DNA of 20,789 bases. Source: a virus. How positions within the stretch are numbered: position 1 is the stretch's first letter; each line of letters opens with the position of its first letter. The notes beneath the pieces were generated by a model, which saw nothing but the letters and a program-made list of their open reading frames with translations, searched no databases and was not told the DNA's origin. The stretch covers positions 1 to 20,789 of IMG/VR virus record IMGVR_UViG_3300036814_000983; one strand, written 5' to 3'. Made by a program: the position numbers and the translations under genes. Below are positions 11,633 to 19,508 of this stretch, one piece after another.

Positions 11633-13375
11633 CTAAAACTCCCAGTCATCACCGTCTGCACTAGGATTATAATCTGACCACACACCTACGCTACGATTGA
11701 ACTTTAATGGACACACACCATGGTTGCCAATCCAAGACCACCTGATCTTCCAGATGTGTAGCTCAGGGGGTTCTATGTTCGCTGGGTCACGCCATAGCGT
11801 CCAGCCGATGTCGGCCTTGGCATACCAAGCAGCTGAACCTGAAACATCATTGCCAGTGGGTACGATCTTCTGCCCTCGGCCATCGCCCCCGATCTTAGTA
11901 GGGTGAGCAATAAAGAATACGTGAGCATCGTGAGACTTGGCCCACTGCTGTACTCGGGTCAACATCCCAGAGATCTCATCAGTCTCCTTAGCGGAAACTG
12001 GCATCGTCAAGTAGTTGTAGGGATCAATCACCAGGATGCGACAGCCCATCTGCATGACAGCAGTAGAAGCTATGTCTAGTATGCCGTCTATGTCAGTAGG
12101 TCCATCACGCCTGTAGTCCATGAAAAGAAAGTGGTCATCGATCCATTTCTTTGCTGAGTCTAGTTGCTCGTGATTCATACGAGTTCCATCTTCATCAAAG
12201 AACTGAAGCTTGGTACGTTTTTGTGCTAGTTGCATCATGTGGAGTTCAGGTGGCTTCTCGAAGCTACAGTACACTGTCTTGTAGCCTTCGTCCTCAGCGA
12301 GGTTAACACAAAGCTGATCAATGAAGTCGCTCTTTCCACTGGAAGGAAAGCCAGTAACAACCGACACCATGCCCATCGGGACTTGAACTAACTTATCTAC
12401 AGACGATAGACCTGTACGAGCGCCTCGCATCTGGCCGTTGTCGTAAAGATCATGTAGTGCATCATAGAATACTTCTGCACGGTGCAAGCCAATGGTGGGA
12501 AGAGGCTGTACTTCCTCGAACTTCTCGAGGAGATACTGATCACCTTCTTTCTCTAATGCTTGGGCTGCATCCTTGTGTTCGTCTAGGTCCATGACCCACA
12601 CTTTATTCCTGCCTATGCGTCGTATGATTTCTTCTTTAAGTGCATTGCCAGGATCATCATTGTCAGTGTTTAAAATAATTCTAGTAGCTGAGTCTAGTTG
12701 TTCCTTAGCTCTCCAGATGTACTTGAATTTGTTGTCATCGTTTGGATCAATTTTGCCATTGTTAACACGAGCTGGTGCTCCGTTTGGTATTGATAGAACT
12801 GTAACATTCTCGGGAACGCCAGAGCTCAACCAAGCACAGGCATCCATCTCGCCTTCACAGATAAGAATGTCATTGCCCTTAACGTAGTTATCAATGTTAA
12901 AAAATTCTTCGCATACATTCTCTTGGGAAAACATTTTCTTGGTGTCTGCTGAACGCCACTTCATGGCAACGACATCCTTTCCCTTGCGATAAGGAAATCC
13001 AATTGCTGGAACAGTTTTACCATTAAACCGGTAGGTGCCAGGAATCGTATGAGATTCGATGATCGCATCGGCAATCATGCGTCGCTTTAAATAATCAACT
13101 GCCACCTCGTTAGTAGCTGGAGGCAATGCTTTAATAGGCTTAGGTGCTACCGGTTGGCTGTCGAATGACCACTCCGAATCTGTAAAGACGCCACCACTGA
13201 CATCACAATGATGACACTGATACTGTGCGCCTTTGCTGTCAACCTTGATGGACAAAGACTTGTCATTTCTATTCTTTGATCGTTGGTCCCTGCACATAGG
13301 GCAATGTTTTTTATGCTGCCCCACGGAAAGGCTTGTCGCTAATCTTTCTATCTCGGGTATAACTTGATGCGTCAT
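11633..13375 (-). CDS. Bifunctional DNA primase-helicase (T7 gp4-like)
   Basis: It primes and unwinds the replication fork. The 580 residues show a CHC2-type zinc domain (Cys25, Cys28, Cys54, Cys57), a Toprim primase core (ICEGEMDA with Glu174 and Asp178; ILNTDNDDPGNAL near 235-250), and a RecA-like DnaB helicase domain with Walker A (GFPSSGKSDF, about 340), Walker B (ILVIDPYNYL, about 450) and FFIAHPTK. The length and order match phage T7 gp4-type proteins. It is the second gene of a leftward pair: its ATG overlaps the RusA-like stop by 4 bases. The 11463-11632 gap downstream contains terminators and an AACATG/CATGTT hairpin at 11560-11580. Confidence 0.93.
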   Translation of the reverse strand: MTHQVIPEIERLATSLSVGQHKKHCPMCRDQRSKNRNDKSLSIKVDSKGAQYQCHHCDVSGGVFTDSEWSFDSQPVAPKPIKALPPATNEVAVDYLKRRMIADAIIESHTIPGTYRFNGKTVPAIGFPYRKGKDVVAMKWRSADTKKMFSQENVCEEFFNIDNYVKGNDILICEGEMDACAWLSSGVPENVTVLSIPNGAPARVNNGKIDPNDDNKFKYIWRAKEQLDSATRIILNTDNDDPGNALKEEIIRRIGRNKVWVMDLDEHKDAAQALEKEGDQYLLEKFEEVQPLPTIGLHRAEVFYDALHDLYDNGQMRGARTGLSSVDKLVQVPMGMVSVVTGFPSSGKSDFIDQLCVNLAEDEGYKTVYCSFEKPPELHMMQLAQKRTKLQFFDEDGTRMNHEQLDSAKKWIDDHFLFMDYRRDGPTDIDGILDIASTAVMQMGCRILVIDPYNYLTMPVSAKETDEISGMLTRVQQWAKSHDAHVFFIAHPTKIGGDGRGQKIVPTGNDVSGSAAWYAKADIGWTLWRDPANIEPPELHIWKIRWSWIGNHGVCPLKFNRSVGVWSDYNPSADGDDWEF

Positions 13376-13821
13376 AAATTCCCCTCATTGGTAACGAGTT
13401 CTTCTAGCTTGCTCATAGCTAGGTCTTTATTGTCGAGCGTAGATACTACAATTAAAGCTCTGGGATTATGCTTATCTAATCCCCATTCGATGTACTGACC
13501 TTTAACCGATCTATCATTAGCATAAACATTATCCTGTAATAGATCTAATATTAAACTAGGATCTAAATCTGGTCTTCTACTAGCGTAATAAATCTTGATA
13601 GCAACGAATAGATCTTCACTGAATAGATTCTTTCTAGTAGGACACTGTAACTTAAATAACTTAACATAACCTAGTGCTTTTTTAGACTTAATAAATCTAG
13701 GTTTACCACCAATTAAAACAAACCTTCTTGAGTTAGCCTTTGAAGCTGGCTCTCCCTTGATAATACAGCTTGCAGGGTCATCGTCAATAGGCTTGCAAGA
13801 TTTAGATCGTTTCGTTATCAT
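13372..13821 (-). CDS. RusA-like Holliday junction resolvase
   Basis: RusA-family enzymes cut Holliday junctions and branched DNA during phage recombination and packaging. The 149-residue product has the typical KGEPASKANSRR opening (22-33), FIKSKKALGY, and the acidic block RRPDLDPSLILDLLQDNVYA followed by NDRSV, giving Asp85, Asp87 and Asp103 as probable metal ligands, then NPRALIVV. I start at ATG 13821, preceded by AGAGGATAATT; the frame stays open upstream to 13905 but without a ribosome binding site and it would run into the divergent gene. It leads the primase-helicase operon. Confidence 0.82.
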   Translation of the reverse strand: MITKRSKSCKPIDDDPASCIIKGEPASKANSRRFVLIGGKPRFIKSKKALGYVKLFKLQCPTRKNLFSEDLFVAIKIYYASRRPDLDPSLILDLLQDNVYANDRSVKGQYIEWGLDKHNPRALIVVSTLDNKDLAMSKLEELVTNEGNL

Positions 13822-13828
13822 AATTATC

Positions 13829-13862
13829 CTCTGTCGGGCATTTGAGCATAACATGCCCAGAG
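13829..13862. promoter_or_regulatory. Inverted repeat in divergent intergenic region (possible operator)
   Basis: CTCTG-TC-GGGCAT (13829-13841) and ATGCCCAGAG (13853-13862) form an interrupted palindrome around an 11-base AT-rich spacer. It sits between the leftward replication operon and the rightward recombination operon, where a shared operator would be expected. No convincing -35/-10 pair is visible. Confidence 0.45.
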
Positions 13863-13893
13863 AGTGGGGGCAACTATTAACCTGGAGAATACC

Positions 13894-14151
13894 TTGAACA
13901 GTCAAAGATACAGGGTTTACGAGGGTGTTGGAGTTCCACCTCCTAACCCAGGTCCACGCAGTAAGTGGGGCGATTTGCCCCTGGAAACAATCAATGTTGG
14001 TGACTTGATAGAGTTGCCCTTAAGCGAGGAGGAAGTCAAAGAAAAATTAGGTGGTGTGAGAGCTTATGCAGGACGATTAGCTCGTCAGACAGGAAAGAAG
14101 TATTCAGTAAGAGTAACATCACATGGGATCGCTATTTACCGAGTCCTATAA
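13894..14151 (+). CDS. DUF7303-like phage protein, first of two
   Basis: It has the pattern YRVYEGVGVPPP, then LPLETINVGDLIELPL, VRAYAGRLARQTGKKYSVRV and IAIYRVL, which I associate with the small phage DUF7303-like family (function unknown). TTG 13894 is the likely start, 7 bases after GGAG (13883-13886), giving 85 residues; GTG 13864 is an alternative without a good ribosome binding site. The next gene is a paralogue: both have a Y..(V/I)...P.P opening, a VGD/VGQ turn, a basic helix and a (K)xVR..... (I/V)(Y/W)RV ending. Confidence 0.7.
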   Translation: MNSQRYRVYEGVGVPPPNPGPRSKWGDLPLETINVGDLIELPLSEEEVKEKLGGVRAYAGRLARQTGKKYSVRVTSHGIAIYRVL

Positions 14152-14163
14152 CTGGGAGGAAAA

Positions 14164-14430
14164 ATGAAAGTATCAGAGTATGAAATCGTAGATGATTTGC
14201 CAACACCAAAACTGGCTGAACGTACAACTTACCCATTCTTCGGAGAACTCAAAGTAGGCCAATGTTCTCTAATTGATGTGGGTCCAAGGCAAAATAATGG
14301 TCAGCCTACTAAGGAGGAGAATCGTATTCGAGTGGCAGCCACTAAGAGGAACCAACGCTCAGACAAGAAGTTTATCGTGCGCATGATACCCGATAAAGAG
14401 AACCACGTAGGAGTCTGGAGAGTAGAGTAA
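14164..14430 (+). CDS. DUF7303-like phage protein, second of two
   Basis: The 88-residue product matches its upstream neighbour in outline: YEIVDDLPTPK, YPFFGELKVGQCSLIDVG, RIRVAATKRNQRSDKKFIVRMI and VGVWRVE. The pair probably arose by duplication. The fold is likely a small beta-rich domain with one basic helix that might touch nucleic acid; this is inference. GGGAGG precedes the ATG, and the TAA stop overlaps the exonuclease start by one base, so it belongs to the recombination operon. Confidence 0.72.
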   Translation: MKVSEYEIVDDLPTPKLAERTTYPFFGELKVGQCSLIDVGPRQNNGQPTKEENRIRVAATKRNQRSDKKFIVRMIPDKENHVGVWRVE

Positions 14431-15251
14431 TGGCGTTAACCAACAAGTACGGTGCGCCAGATGTATTTATTCGGGCAGTCGAGGGTGATCCCTACACCAA
14501 GGGGGAAGCAGATTTTTCGGCAACCGAATTACTTAAGCCACCACAAATCGCAAGGCTCTACAAGGAGCATGAGGATAAGATCGTCACCGATGTACGTGAT
14601 GAATGGTGGAAACTACTGGGTAAGGGTGTTCACAACATCCTAGAGGAGCATGGCGAAGGCCAAGCTGAGGAACGGTTTTTTGCTGAGTGTGATGGGGTAA
14701 CCATATCGGGGGCAATCGACTTATTGGACGATGGCTCAATGACCGATTACAAGGTGACCTCTGTCTACACAATTCAGCGAGGACTAAAGCCTGAATGGGA
14801 ACAGCAACTCAATATCTATGCGTGGTTGCTTAGGCAAAATGGTAAGGCTGCTACGAAGCTAACGATTGTAGGCTTGTGCCGTGACTGGATGATGTCTCGA
14901 GCCGATGTCAAAGCAGACTATCCGCAGAGTCCTATAGTTCCGATTTCAGTACCAGTATGGAGTGACAGCAGACAGGATAACTTTGTTGCACAGCGTGTTA
15001 AGGTTCACACGATGGACAACACGTTGCCCTGCACTCCAGAGGAGAGGTGGGCCAGGGGTGGCTATAATGTTGCAGGCGGTAGGCTTAAGCCAAGGTCTTT
15101 TAATACCTTGCAAGATGCCCACGCTTATATACAGATCAAGCAAAAACCTGGCGAAAGCTACTCCATCAAAGAAGGGGGTGCCAAATTCATCCGCTGTGAA
15201 TCATGGTGTTCAGTCGCAGAGTTTTGTCCACAATGGAAGGGGAAAAAATAG
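14430..15251 (+). CDS. PD-(D/E)XK exonuclease (RecB/Cas4-like), probable recombination nuclease
   Basis: Such nucleases resect double-stranded DNA ends to make single strands for the annealing protein encoded next. In 273 residues I see the RecB-like motifs: GKGVHNILEEH (His near 68), GAIDLLDDG then MTDYKVTS (Asp near 97, Asp-x-Lys near 107), and EWEQQLNIYAWLL (Gln-x3-Tyr near 125). Near the C-terminus PCTPEERWARG and RCESWCSVAEFCPQ supply four cysteines, as in Cas4/AddB enzymes that hold a 4Fe-4S cluster, though the spacing here is C-x3-C rather than C-x2-C. The order nuclease, Sak3, SSB supports the assignment. Confidence 0.83.
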   Translation: MALTNKYGAPDVFIRAVEGDPYTKGEADFSATELLKPPQIARLYKEHEDKIVTDVRDEWWKLLGKGVHNILEEHGEGQAEERFFAECDGVTISGAIDLLDDGSMTDYKVTSVYTIQRGLKPEWEQQLNIYAWLLRQNGKAATKLTIVGLCRDWMMSRADVKADYPQSPIVPISVPVWSDSRQDNFVAQRVKVHTMDNTLPCTPEERWARGGYNVAGGRLKPRSFNTLQDAHAYIQIKQKPGESYSIKEGGAKFIRCESWCSVAEFCPQWKGKK

Positions 15252-15914
15252 ATGGCTAAACCGACGTACAAACAGGTCTGGGATAAATTATCCAAGATCA
15301 ATGTCAACGCACATACCGAAGAGAAGATGGGCTTGACCTATCTGTCTTGGGCATGGGCGTATGGAATTATGATGGAGCACTACCCTGATCTACAGATCAG
15401 GTGGCATCGTTTTGCCGACGCTAATGACGTGTTGCGAGATGTGGCCTATTATGAGGGGGGTACAGCATCCGTCACTTGCACAGTAATGATTGGTGATCTT
15501 ACGAAGGAGATGTGGCTACCGGTTCTAGATTTTAAGAACAGGGCGCAGACACATCCTGACGCTATGGCAATCAACACAGCTAAAATGCGTTGCCTTACGA
15601 AAAACTTCGCCATATGGGGACTCGGACATTACATCTACAGCGGTGAAGATCTGCCTGTAGCGGTGGTGGAAGAAACTCCAGCACCTAAGAAGTCTAAGCC
15701 CAAGAAAGAAAACACAGTAGATCATATCGCAGAGCTAAGGGCTGTTGCGACAGATCTGCACGAAAGGGGATGGACCCCAGAAGGAGATACCAAGAAGGCA
15801 ATCAAGGATGTCATAGCCAGTGGTGATCAGGAGAAGGCAGCGGCTGTGACTAAGAAGTTGAAGAAGGCAGGAGAGATAGCACTTAAAATCAACGATGAAA
15901 AAGAGGAGAAATAG
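15252..15914 (+). CDS. Sak3-type (DUF1071) single-strand annealing protein
   Basis: It would anneal complementary single strands in phage recombination. The N-terminal 135 residues fit the Sak3/DUF1071 pattern: LTYLSWAWAYGIMMEHYPD (about 27-45), TASVTCTVMIGD, EMWLPVLDFKNRA, AINTAKMRCLTKNFAIWGLG (about 98-117) and YIYSGEDLP. The remaining third is a Lys/Glu-rich tail with a small helical unit (ELRAVATDLHERGWTPE). ATG 15252 abuts the exonuclease stop, so the two are translated together. Confidence 0.85.
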   Translation: MAKPTYKQVWDKLSKINVNAHTEEKMGLTYLSWAWAYGIMMEHYPDLQIRWHRFADANDVLRDVAYYEGGTASVTCTVMIGDLTKEMWLPVLDFKNRAQTHPDAMAINTAKMRCLTKNFAIWGLGHYIYSGEDLPVAVVEETPAPKKSKPKKENTVDHIAELRAVATDLHERGWTPEGDTKKAIKDVIASGDQEKAAAVTKKLKKAGEIALKINDEKEEK

Positions 15915-15916
15915 TA

Positions 15917-16234
15917 ATGCCGAATTACGATGATCAACCCAAGTTAGACTTTAGTATTTTCAAGAACCAGTTTGCTACTTCCAACAAGCATCCTGGTATG
16001 ACAGGGGCAATCGAGTTTACTCGTCCGTTCCTTAAGGCACTGGTTGAAGAAGCAAAGGCAGGAACAATGCCGACGGTAAAGATTGCGTCCTGGGAGCGTA
16101 CTGGCCGTGAGAGTGGTAAGCCTTACCAATACATGCGAATGGAACTCGCACAGACTGGTGACTCTGCTACGCCAGCACCTGCGGAAGAGACCAAGGAAGA
16201 GACCAAGGAAGAAGATGACGGTCTCCCCTTCTAA
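15917..16234 (+). CDS. Single-stranded DNA-binding (SSB-like) protein
   Basis: The 105-residue protein ends in an acidic tail and tip EEDDGLPF, close to the DDDIPF tip by which SSB proteins recruit partners. The upstream part (GAIEFTRPFLKALVEEAKAG, VKIASWERTGRESGKPYQYM) looks like a minimal OB-type domain found in phage SSB-like proteins; it is shorter than bacterial SSB. It sits behind the annealing protein. The tail contains a tandem 12-base repeat (GAGACCAAGGAA twice) whose purines also serve as ribosome binding site for the next gene, which overlaps it by 20 bases. Confidence 0.7.
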   Translation: MPNYDDQPKLDFSIFKNQFATSNKHPGMTGAIEFTRPFLKALVEEAKAGTMPTVKIASWERTGRESGKPYQYMRMELAQTGDSATPAPAEETKEETKEEDDGLPF

Positions 16235-16412
16235 AGAGGCCTTCCTACTGCGTCTCGAGAAAGTACTTCTGAACAAGGTACGACGCGAGGCGCAGAACAG
16301 GGAGATCACAGTGACCGACATGTTCGTAGAGATGGTAGAGAGCTACGACTATAACCAACAACAACAACCACTAGTCAAACCTAAGAGTACTAGATGGTGG
16401 GAGAAGAGATAA
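16215..16412 (+). CDS. Ribbon-helix-helix (CopG/Arc-like) protein, 65 aa
   Basis: The 65-residue protein has the ribbon-helix-helix pattern: a strand FLLRLEKVL, helix NKVRREAQNREIT, then TDMFVEMVESY, followed by a Gln-rich, basic tail (QQQQPLVKPKSTRWWEKR). Such proteins usually bind operators as dimers. It starts at ATG 16215, inside the acidic-tail codons of the SSB-like gene. It may regulate this operon. Confidence 0.6.
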   Translation: MTVSPSKEAFLLRLEKVLLNKVRREAQNREITVTDMFVEMVESYDYNQQQQPLVKPKSTRWWEKR

Positions 16413-16413
16413 C

Positions 16414-17553
16414 ATGAAGCATTTAATAGTGGACGACATAGCAGTTGTGAATGAATATCATAGCTATTTAGGTGTGATAGACCAGGAGACAGTCGAGAAT
16501 TTACTGTTTGTTCCGCACGAAAATAGTTTTGATCCCTTTTCTACCGCTGAAGACAAAAAAGGATATCAACGCAATGTTGAGCCAGAAAGGGTACGTAGTA
16601 TGGCTCAATACCTAGAAGGCCCGGGTAGAAATAAAGAGATAACCACCATAATGGTTTCTGTACGGCTGTCAGAACAAAAAGATATAGATCGATACCTACA
16701 TCTAATAAAACTGCAAGATTATGAAACCATTCTGGACAGATGGGGCCAATATTGTTCAGCCATAACAGATGGTCAGCACAGATGTGCAGGTGTTGAACTC
16801 GCAACTGCACTCAATCCAGACTTTAGGGCTAATATCCCAGTCTTATTTTATTTTGGATTAACCTATGAACAAGAGGTAGAACTATTTAACACGATTAATA
16901 AAGAGCAGAAGCGGATAGCAACAGCTTTGTTTGAAATAAATAAATGTGATATCACAGAAAAATCTGAGGTATCTTATGAACAAAAAATCCGTAAGATTGC
17001 TGCATCACTTTGTCGTGATACAGATTCCGTATGGGGTCCAGGCGAAGGTGGACAATACCGAGTGAACATGACTGGCCAATCAATTGGTAAGGGTTTGAAG
17101 CGACAACCCACATACGAAACAATCAGACGTGCAACCTCCGACATGTTTCCAGTAGAATTATTACGTCGTCTAGAAGGTAGTGGTAAGGAACCCCTGGATC
17201 TAGCTAAAGACTACTGGAGACTAGTGTCTGAAACATGTAAGCGAGGATGGACCGAAGAGCCATCTGTAAAAGTAATATATCACGATGAAGATGGTACGCA
17301 GACAACTAAATCTATAAAATATTTCCTAAAAAATTCAGTGGGCGTAGCATCTCTAGGCAAGCTAGGTGGCACCCTTGTCACAACCTATCTAGAGTCAAGC
17401 CGTGAACGCTATGAAGCACTCGTAGGAAGGCTGTATAAAGTAGACTGGGAGAATCGTGATAACAACGAGTTCCGGGCTACAAATTCAGGCTGGGCTGGTC
17501 AGAGAGAGCTTTATGGAATGCTCTATGACTTGGTGTATCTAGGTAAGGGGTAG
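16414..17553 (+). CDS. DGQHR-domain protein (DndB-like)
   Basis: The 379-residue protein carries the signature DGQHR (119-123, in AITDGQHRCAGVELA), then FYFGLTYEQEVELFNTINKEQKRI (145-168, described in two parts), typical of the ParB/Srx-fold DGQHR family. That family includes DndB, regulator of DNA phosphorothioation, and DpdB of the deazaguanine DNA modification system. No other dnd or dpd gene is in view. It may bind DNA and hydrolyse nucleotide as ParB-like proteins do, but its function in phage is unsettled. The start lies one base after the preceding stop. Its codons look more AT-rich than the recombination genes before it. Confidence 0.78.
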   Translation: MKHLIVDDIAVVNEYHSYLGVIDQETVENLLFVPHENSFDPFSTAEDKKGYQRNVEPERVRSMAQYLEGPGRNKEITTIMVSVRLSEQKDIDRYLHLIKLQDYETILDRWGQYCSAITDGQHRCAGVELATALNPDFRANIPVLFYFGLTYEQEVELFNTINKEQKRIATALFEINKCDITEKSEVSYEQKIRKIAASLCRDTDSVWGPGEGGQYRVNMTGQSIGKGLKRQPTYETIRRATSDMFPVELLRRLEGSGKEPLDLAKDYWRLVSETCKRGWTEEPSVKVIYHDEDGTQTTKSIKYFLKNSVGVASLGKLGGTLVTTYLESSRERYEALVGRLYKVDWENRDNNEFRATNSGWAGQRELYGMLYDLVYLGKG

Positions 17554-17558
17554 TAACA

Positions 17559-18053
17559 ATGAGAGGCAAACATGCAAAAGCGTCGTCTCGTCGCGAGGTC
17601 GCACAACTTGAGGTGCAAAACGAAGAACTTTGTGCCAAGGTACGCAAACTGGAGGCAGACCTTAAAGACGCACTGGTGGTAGTCAAAGAAAGCCAATCCT
17701 TGGCGAAGGCAGTCACACGTTTGCGCGAGCAACGAGACGCTGCTACTTCAGAAGATCTAGTCAAGGCACAACTCAGGGCTCACAAAGCCATCGAAGCTAG
17801 GGATAAGGCACAAGAGGGTCTCGACAAAGTAGGTAAGCACTATGACAAGCTCTGTCGATACTACATTGCCAAACACGGTGGACGATCAGATGGGGTGGAA
17901 GCCCTTGGTAAATTCCTCATAGGAAAGGACATTGGGGTAGGTTTTTACACAGAGCATATGAAAGTCAATAGTGTTCGAGGCTCCAAAATGGAGCGTATGA
18001 TGGAAAAGATACGACGATGGAAAGCAGAGACAGGGTTTAGGGTTTTAAAATGA
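17559..18053 (+). CDS. Coiled-coil hypothetical protein, 164 aa
   Basis: The first 105 residues form a long heptad-rich coiled coil (AQLEVQNEELCAKVRKLEAD, LAKAVTRLREQRDAA, LRAHKAIEARDKAQEGLDKV), followed by a basic domain with Tyr and Lys (YDKLCRYYIAKHGGRSDG, MERMMEKIRRWKAETGF). There is no membrane span. It could be a scaffold or DNA-associated protein; no family is recognised. The stop overlaps the next ATG by 4 bases. Confidence 0.68.
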   Translation: MRGKHAKASSRREVAQLEVQNEELCAKVRKLEADLKDALVVVKESQSLAKAVTRLREQRDAATSEDLVKAQLRAHKAIEARDKAQEGLDKVGKHYDKLCRYYIAKHGGRSDGVEALGKFLIGKDIGVGFYTEHMKVNSVRGSKMERMMEKIRRWKAETGFRVLK

Positions 18054-18127
18054 GATACATATGGGCGTTTACATTTATCTTTGCAGTGATTTTGTGGGGT
18101 TGGTTTACCGCTAACAAGGAAGAATAG
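18050..18127 (+). CDS. Single-span membrane microprotein, 25 aa
   Basis: A 25-codon gene from ATG 18050 to TAG 18125-18127. The product, MRYIWAFTFIFAVILWGWFT plus ANKEE, is one hydrophobic span with a short charged tail. It overlaps the upstream stop by 4 bases (ATGA) and abuts the next start (TAGATG), so it sits exactly between two real genes. The upstream GGG is a weak ribosome binding site, so translation would be by coupling. It may act with the membrane protein that follows. Confidence 0.5.
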   Translation: MRYIWAFTFIFAVILWGWFTANKEE

Positions 18128-18370
18128 ATGATTGATTTAGAAAAAATAATGTACTGGACGGCTATACTTGCTACAGTATGGATTGTGGCTTGGATGTCAC
18201 ATGTCGTGACAATGAAATCTGTTGCTCGAGAGATCAACGAGTTGGTGCCAGTGCATGTACCCGAGCCAGAGCCCGAGCAGAAGATACCCTTTCCAGGGGT
18301 AGAGGATATGAATCGACTAGACAGCATAGCTTTCTGTCAGGCTTTAATTATTAGGACGAGTAACGACTAA
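18128..18370 (+). CDS. Small membrane-anchored protein with Pro/Glu segment, 80 aa
   Basis: Residues about 7-27 (IMYWTAILATVWIVAWMSHVV) form a membrane span; next comes a short linker and a Pro/Glu repeat (VHVPEPEPEQK), then FPGVEDMNRLDS. This looks like a bitopic protein with an extended segment beyond the membrane. No lysis family (holin, spanin) is clearly matched. It directly follows the 25-aa membrane microprotein. Confidence 0.6.
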   Translation: MIDLEKIMYWTAILATVWIVAWMSHVVTMKSVAREINELVPVHVPEPEPEQKIPFPGVEDMNRLDSIAFCQALIIRTSND

Positions 18371-18386
18371 CAACTTAGGGGGGGAA

Positions 18387-18635
18387 ATGATTATACCAAA
18401 AAAAGGAACTCAGTGCGATACCGTGTTGCGTTATATCCAAGATTTCGGGAGTGTCACCGCGTTCCAGGCTATGGCATTATTCGGGTGCTACCGGTTGGCT
18501 GCACGTATTAAGGATTTGCGAGACATGGGATACCCTATCCTGACTCACATGGATGAACACGTAAAGGGTACACATGCAAGGTACACACTTAAGAAGGACG
18601 AGCCAGAACAAGCTTTACTTGATCTACAAGTTTAG
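18387..18635 (+). CDS. Winged-helix/HTH phage protein (HTH_39-like), 82 aa
   Basis: The 82 residues fit a small HTH domain common in phages: GTQCDTVLRYIQDFGSVTAF, QAMALFGCYRLAARIKDLRD, then GYPILTHM and ARYTLKK as wing strands. It probably binds DNA. GGGGGGG lies before the ATG. The last codons CAA GTT TAG contain a half-site of the dispersed palindrome (AAGTTTA), giving the tail LQV. The gene converges on the minus-strand operon with a 4-base overlap of coding ends. Confidence 0.72.
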   Translation: MIIPKKGTQCDTVLRYIQDFGSVTAFQAMALFGCYRLAARIKDLRDMGYPILTHMDEHVKGTHARYTLKKDEPEQALLDLQV

Positions 18636-19246
18636 CGGGTAAGTATAACTGCTCCGGCTCCCACGATAAGATAAGGCAAAGAACTACGTAACTTTTTAAA
18701 GACACCTGGGTTGGCTGCTCTGCGCCATGCATCCGATGATTCGTTCAGGGCAGCAATCTCCAGCCTCAATGCTTCATTAACTCTTTGGTCTCTCGACCAT
18801 ATTGAGTCCAGTGAATCTATCCTTGTCAGCAGAATTTGCTTATCCCATACCAGACTAGCCACTTGAACCTCGTATGCTTCGACCACTTGGAGGTGATTCG
18901 ATTCTAAGGTGTCTAAGACCATCGCTAAGGAACTTTGATCTTCTAGGCTATCGCGTAGTATAGTGAGGTTCTCCTCGAAGCTTACAGAGGACGTGAGGAC
19001 GTCATTTTCTGCCTGCTCTCGAACTTCGGCTAGAGAATCCTGAACTTGGTCTAAACTGTCCTTCAGTGACTCATAATTCTGGACAGCGTCTTCAACTTCC
19101 TTCTCCAACTCTGCTCGCTTCGCTTCCAAGACTTCCACCTTGCCCTCCGCAACCAGTGCATCGGTTCGGGCTGAGTCCGCATAGTTGAATCCAAAAAATA
19201 AAAGGAAGATTACTCCGACTGCTATTGCAATGCTACTGGATTTCAT
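18632..19246 (-). CDS. Membrane coiled-coil protein, 204 aa
   Basis: An N-terminal hydrophobic segment (SIAIAVGVIFLLFFGF, about residues 5-20) is followed by 150 residues of heptad-rich coiled coil (KVEVLEAKRAELEKEVED, SLKDSLDQVQDSLAEVRE) and a C-terminal hydrophobic segment (LPYLIVGAGAVILTR). The block DAWRRAANPGVFKKL before the last span occurs in phage membrane proteins I have seen annotated as hypothetical. It may span the periplasm like a spanin, but no lysis genes adjoin it. I start at ATG 19246, preceded by AGAAGGA; ATG 19267 is an alternative with a weaker site. Confidence 0.68.
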   Translation of the reverse strand: MKSSSIAIAVGVIFLLFFGFNYADSARTDALVAEGKVEVLEAKRAELEKEVEDAVQNYESLKDSLDQVQDSLAEVREQAENDVLTSSVSFEENLTILRDSLEDQSSLAMVLDTLESNHLQVVEAYEVQVASLVWDKQILLTRIDSLDSIWSRDQRVNEALRLEIAALNESSDAWRRAANPGVFKKLRSSLPYLIVGAGAVILTR

Positions 19247-19508
19247 ATGATCCTTCTTCTGTTGCATTCTTCAACCTGTAGCAAAGTCTTCTTGATACCA
19301 CTCCGGTCATGCCTCTTCTGGGTACCTTTACTACCTCAACTCGATCATCTCTGATCAACGCCTTTAGGCGAGAGCGTATCGCTTGGGCTGGTGAATCCAG
19401 GTGTTCGGACAACTCGAGTACTGTTCTGGCCCCTTCGTCTGGCTCCATGCCAGTATTGCTCAGAGACTTTACTAGTTCTTCTAATAATTCTGTTTCCGTG
19501 ATACTCAC
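19233..19508 (-). CDS. Winged-helix-like DNA-binding protein, 91 aa
   Basis: The 91-residue protein looks like a small wHTH: LLEELVKSLSNTGMEP, TVLELSEHLDSPAQAIRSRL with the recognition helix near SPAQAIRSRLKALI, then DDRVEVVKV and VVSRRLCYRLK as a wing. The start is GTG 19508, preceded by GGAGGTATC, overlapping the metallophosphoesterase stop by 4 bases (GTGA). It may regulate its operon. Confidence 0.65.
   Translation of the reverse strand: MSITETELLEELVKSLSNTGMEPDEGARTVLELSEHLDSPAQAIRSRLKALIRDDRVEVVKVPRRGMTGVVSRRLCYRLKNATEEGSYEIQ

Noticed and set aside
11697-12887. Plus-strand ORFs across the primase-helicase gene
   Set aside because: They are antisense shadows without ribosome binding sites, while the minus frame has complete catalytic motifs.
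13822-13905. N-terminal extension of the RusA-like gene
   Set aside because: No ribosome binding site at 13905 or 13854, no resemblance to the family's start, and it would cover the divergent intergenic region and the next gene's start.
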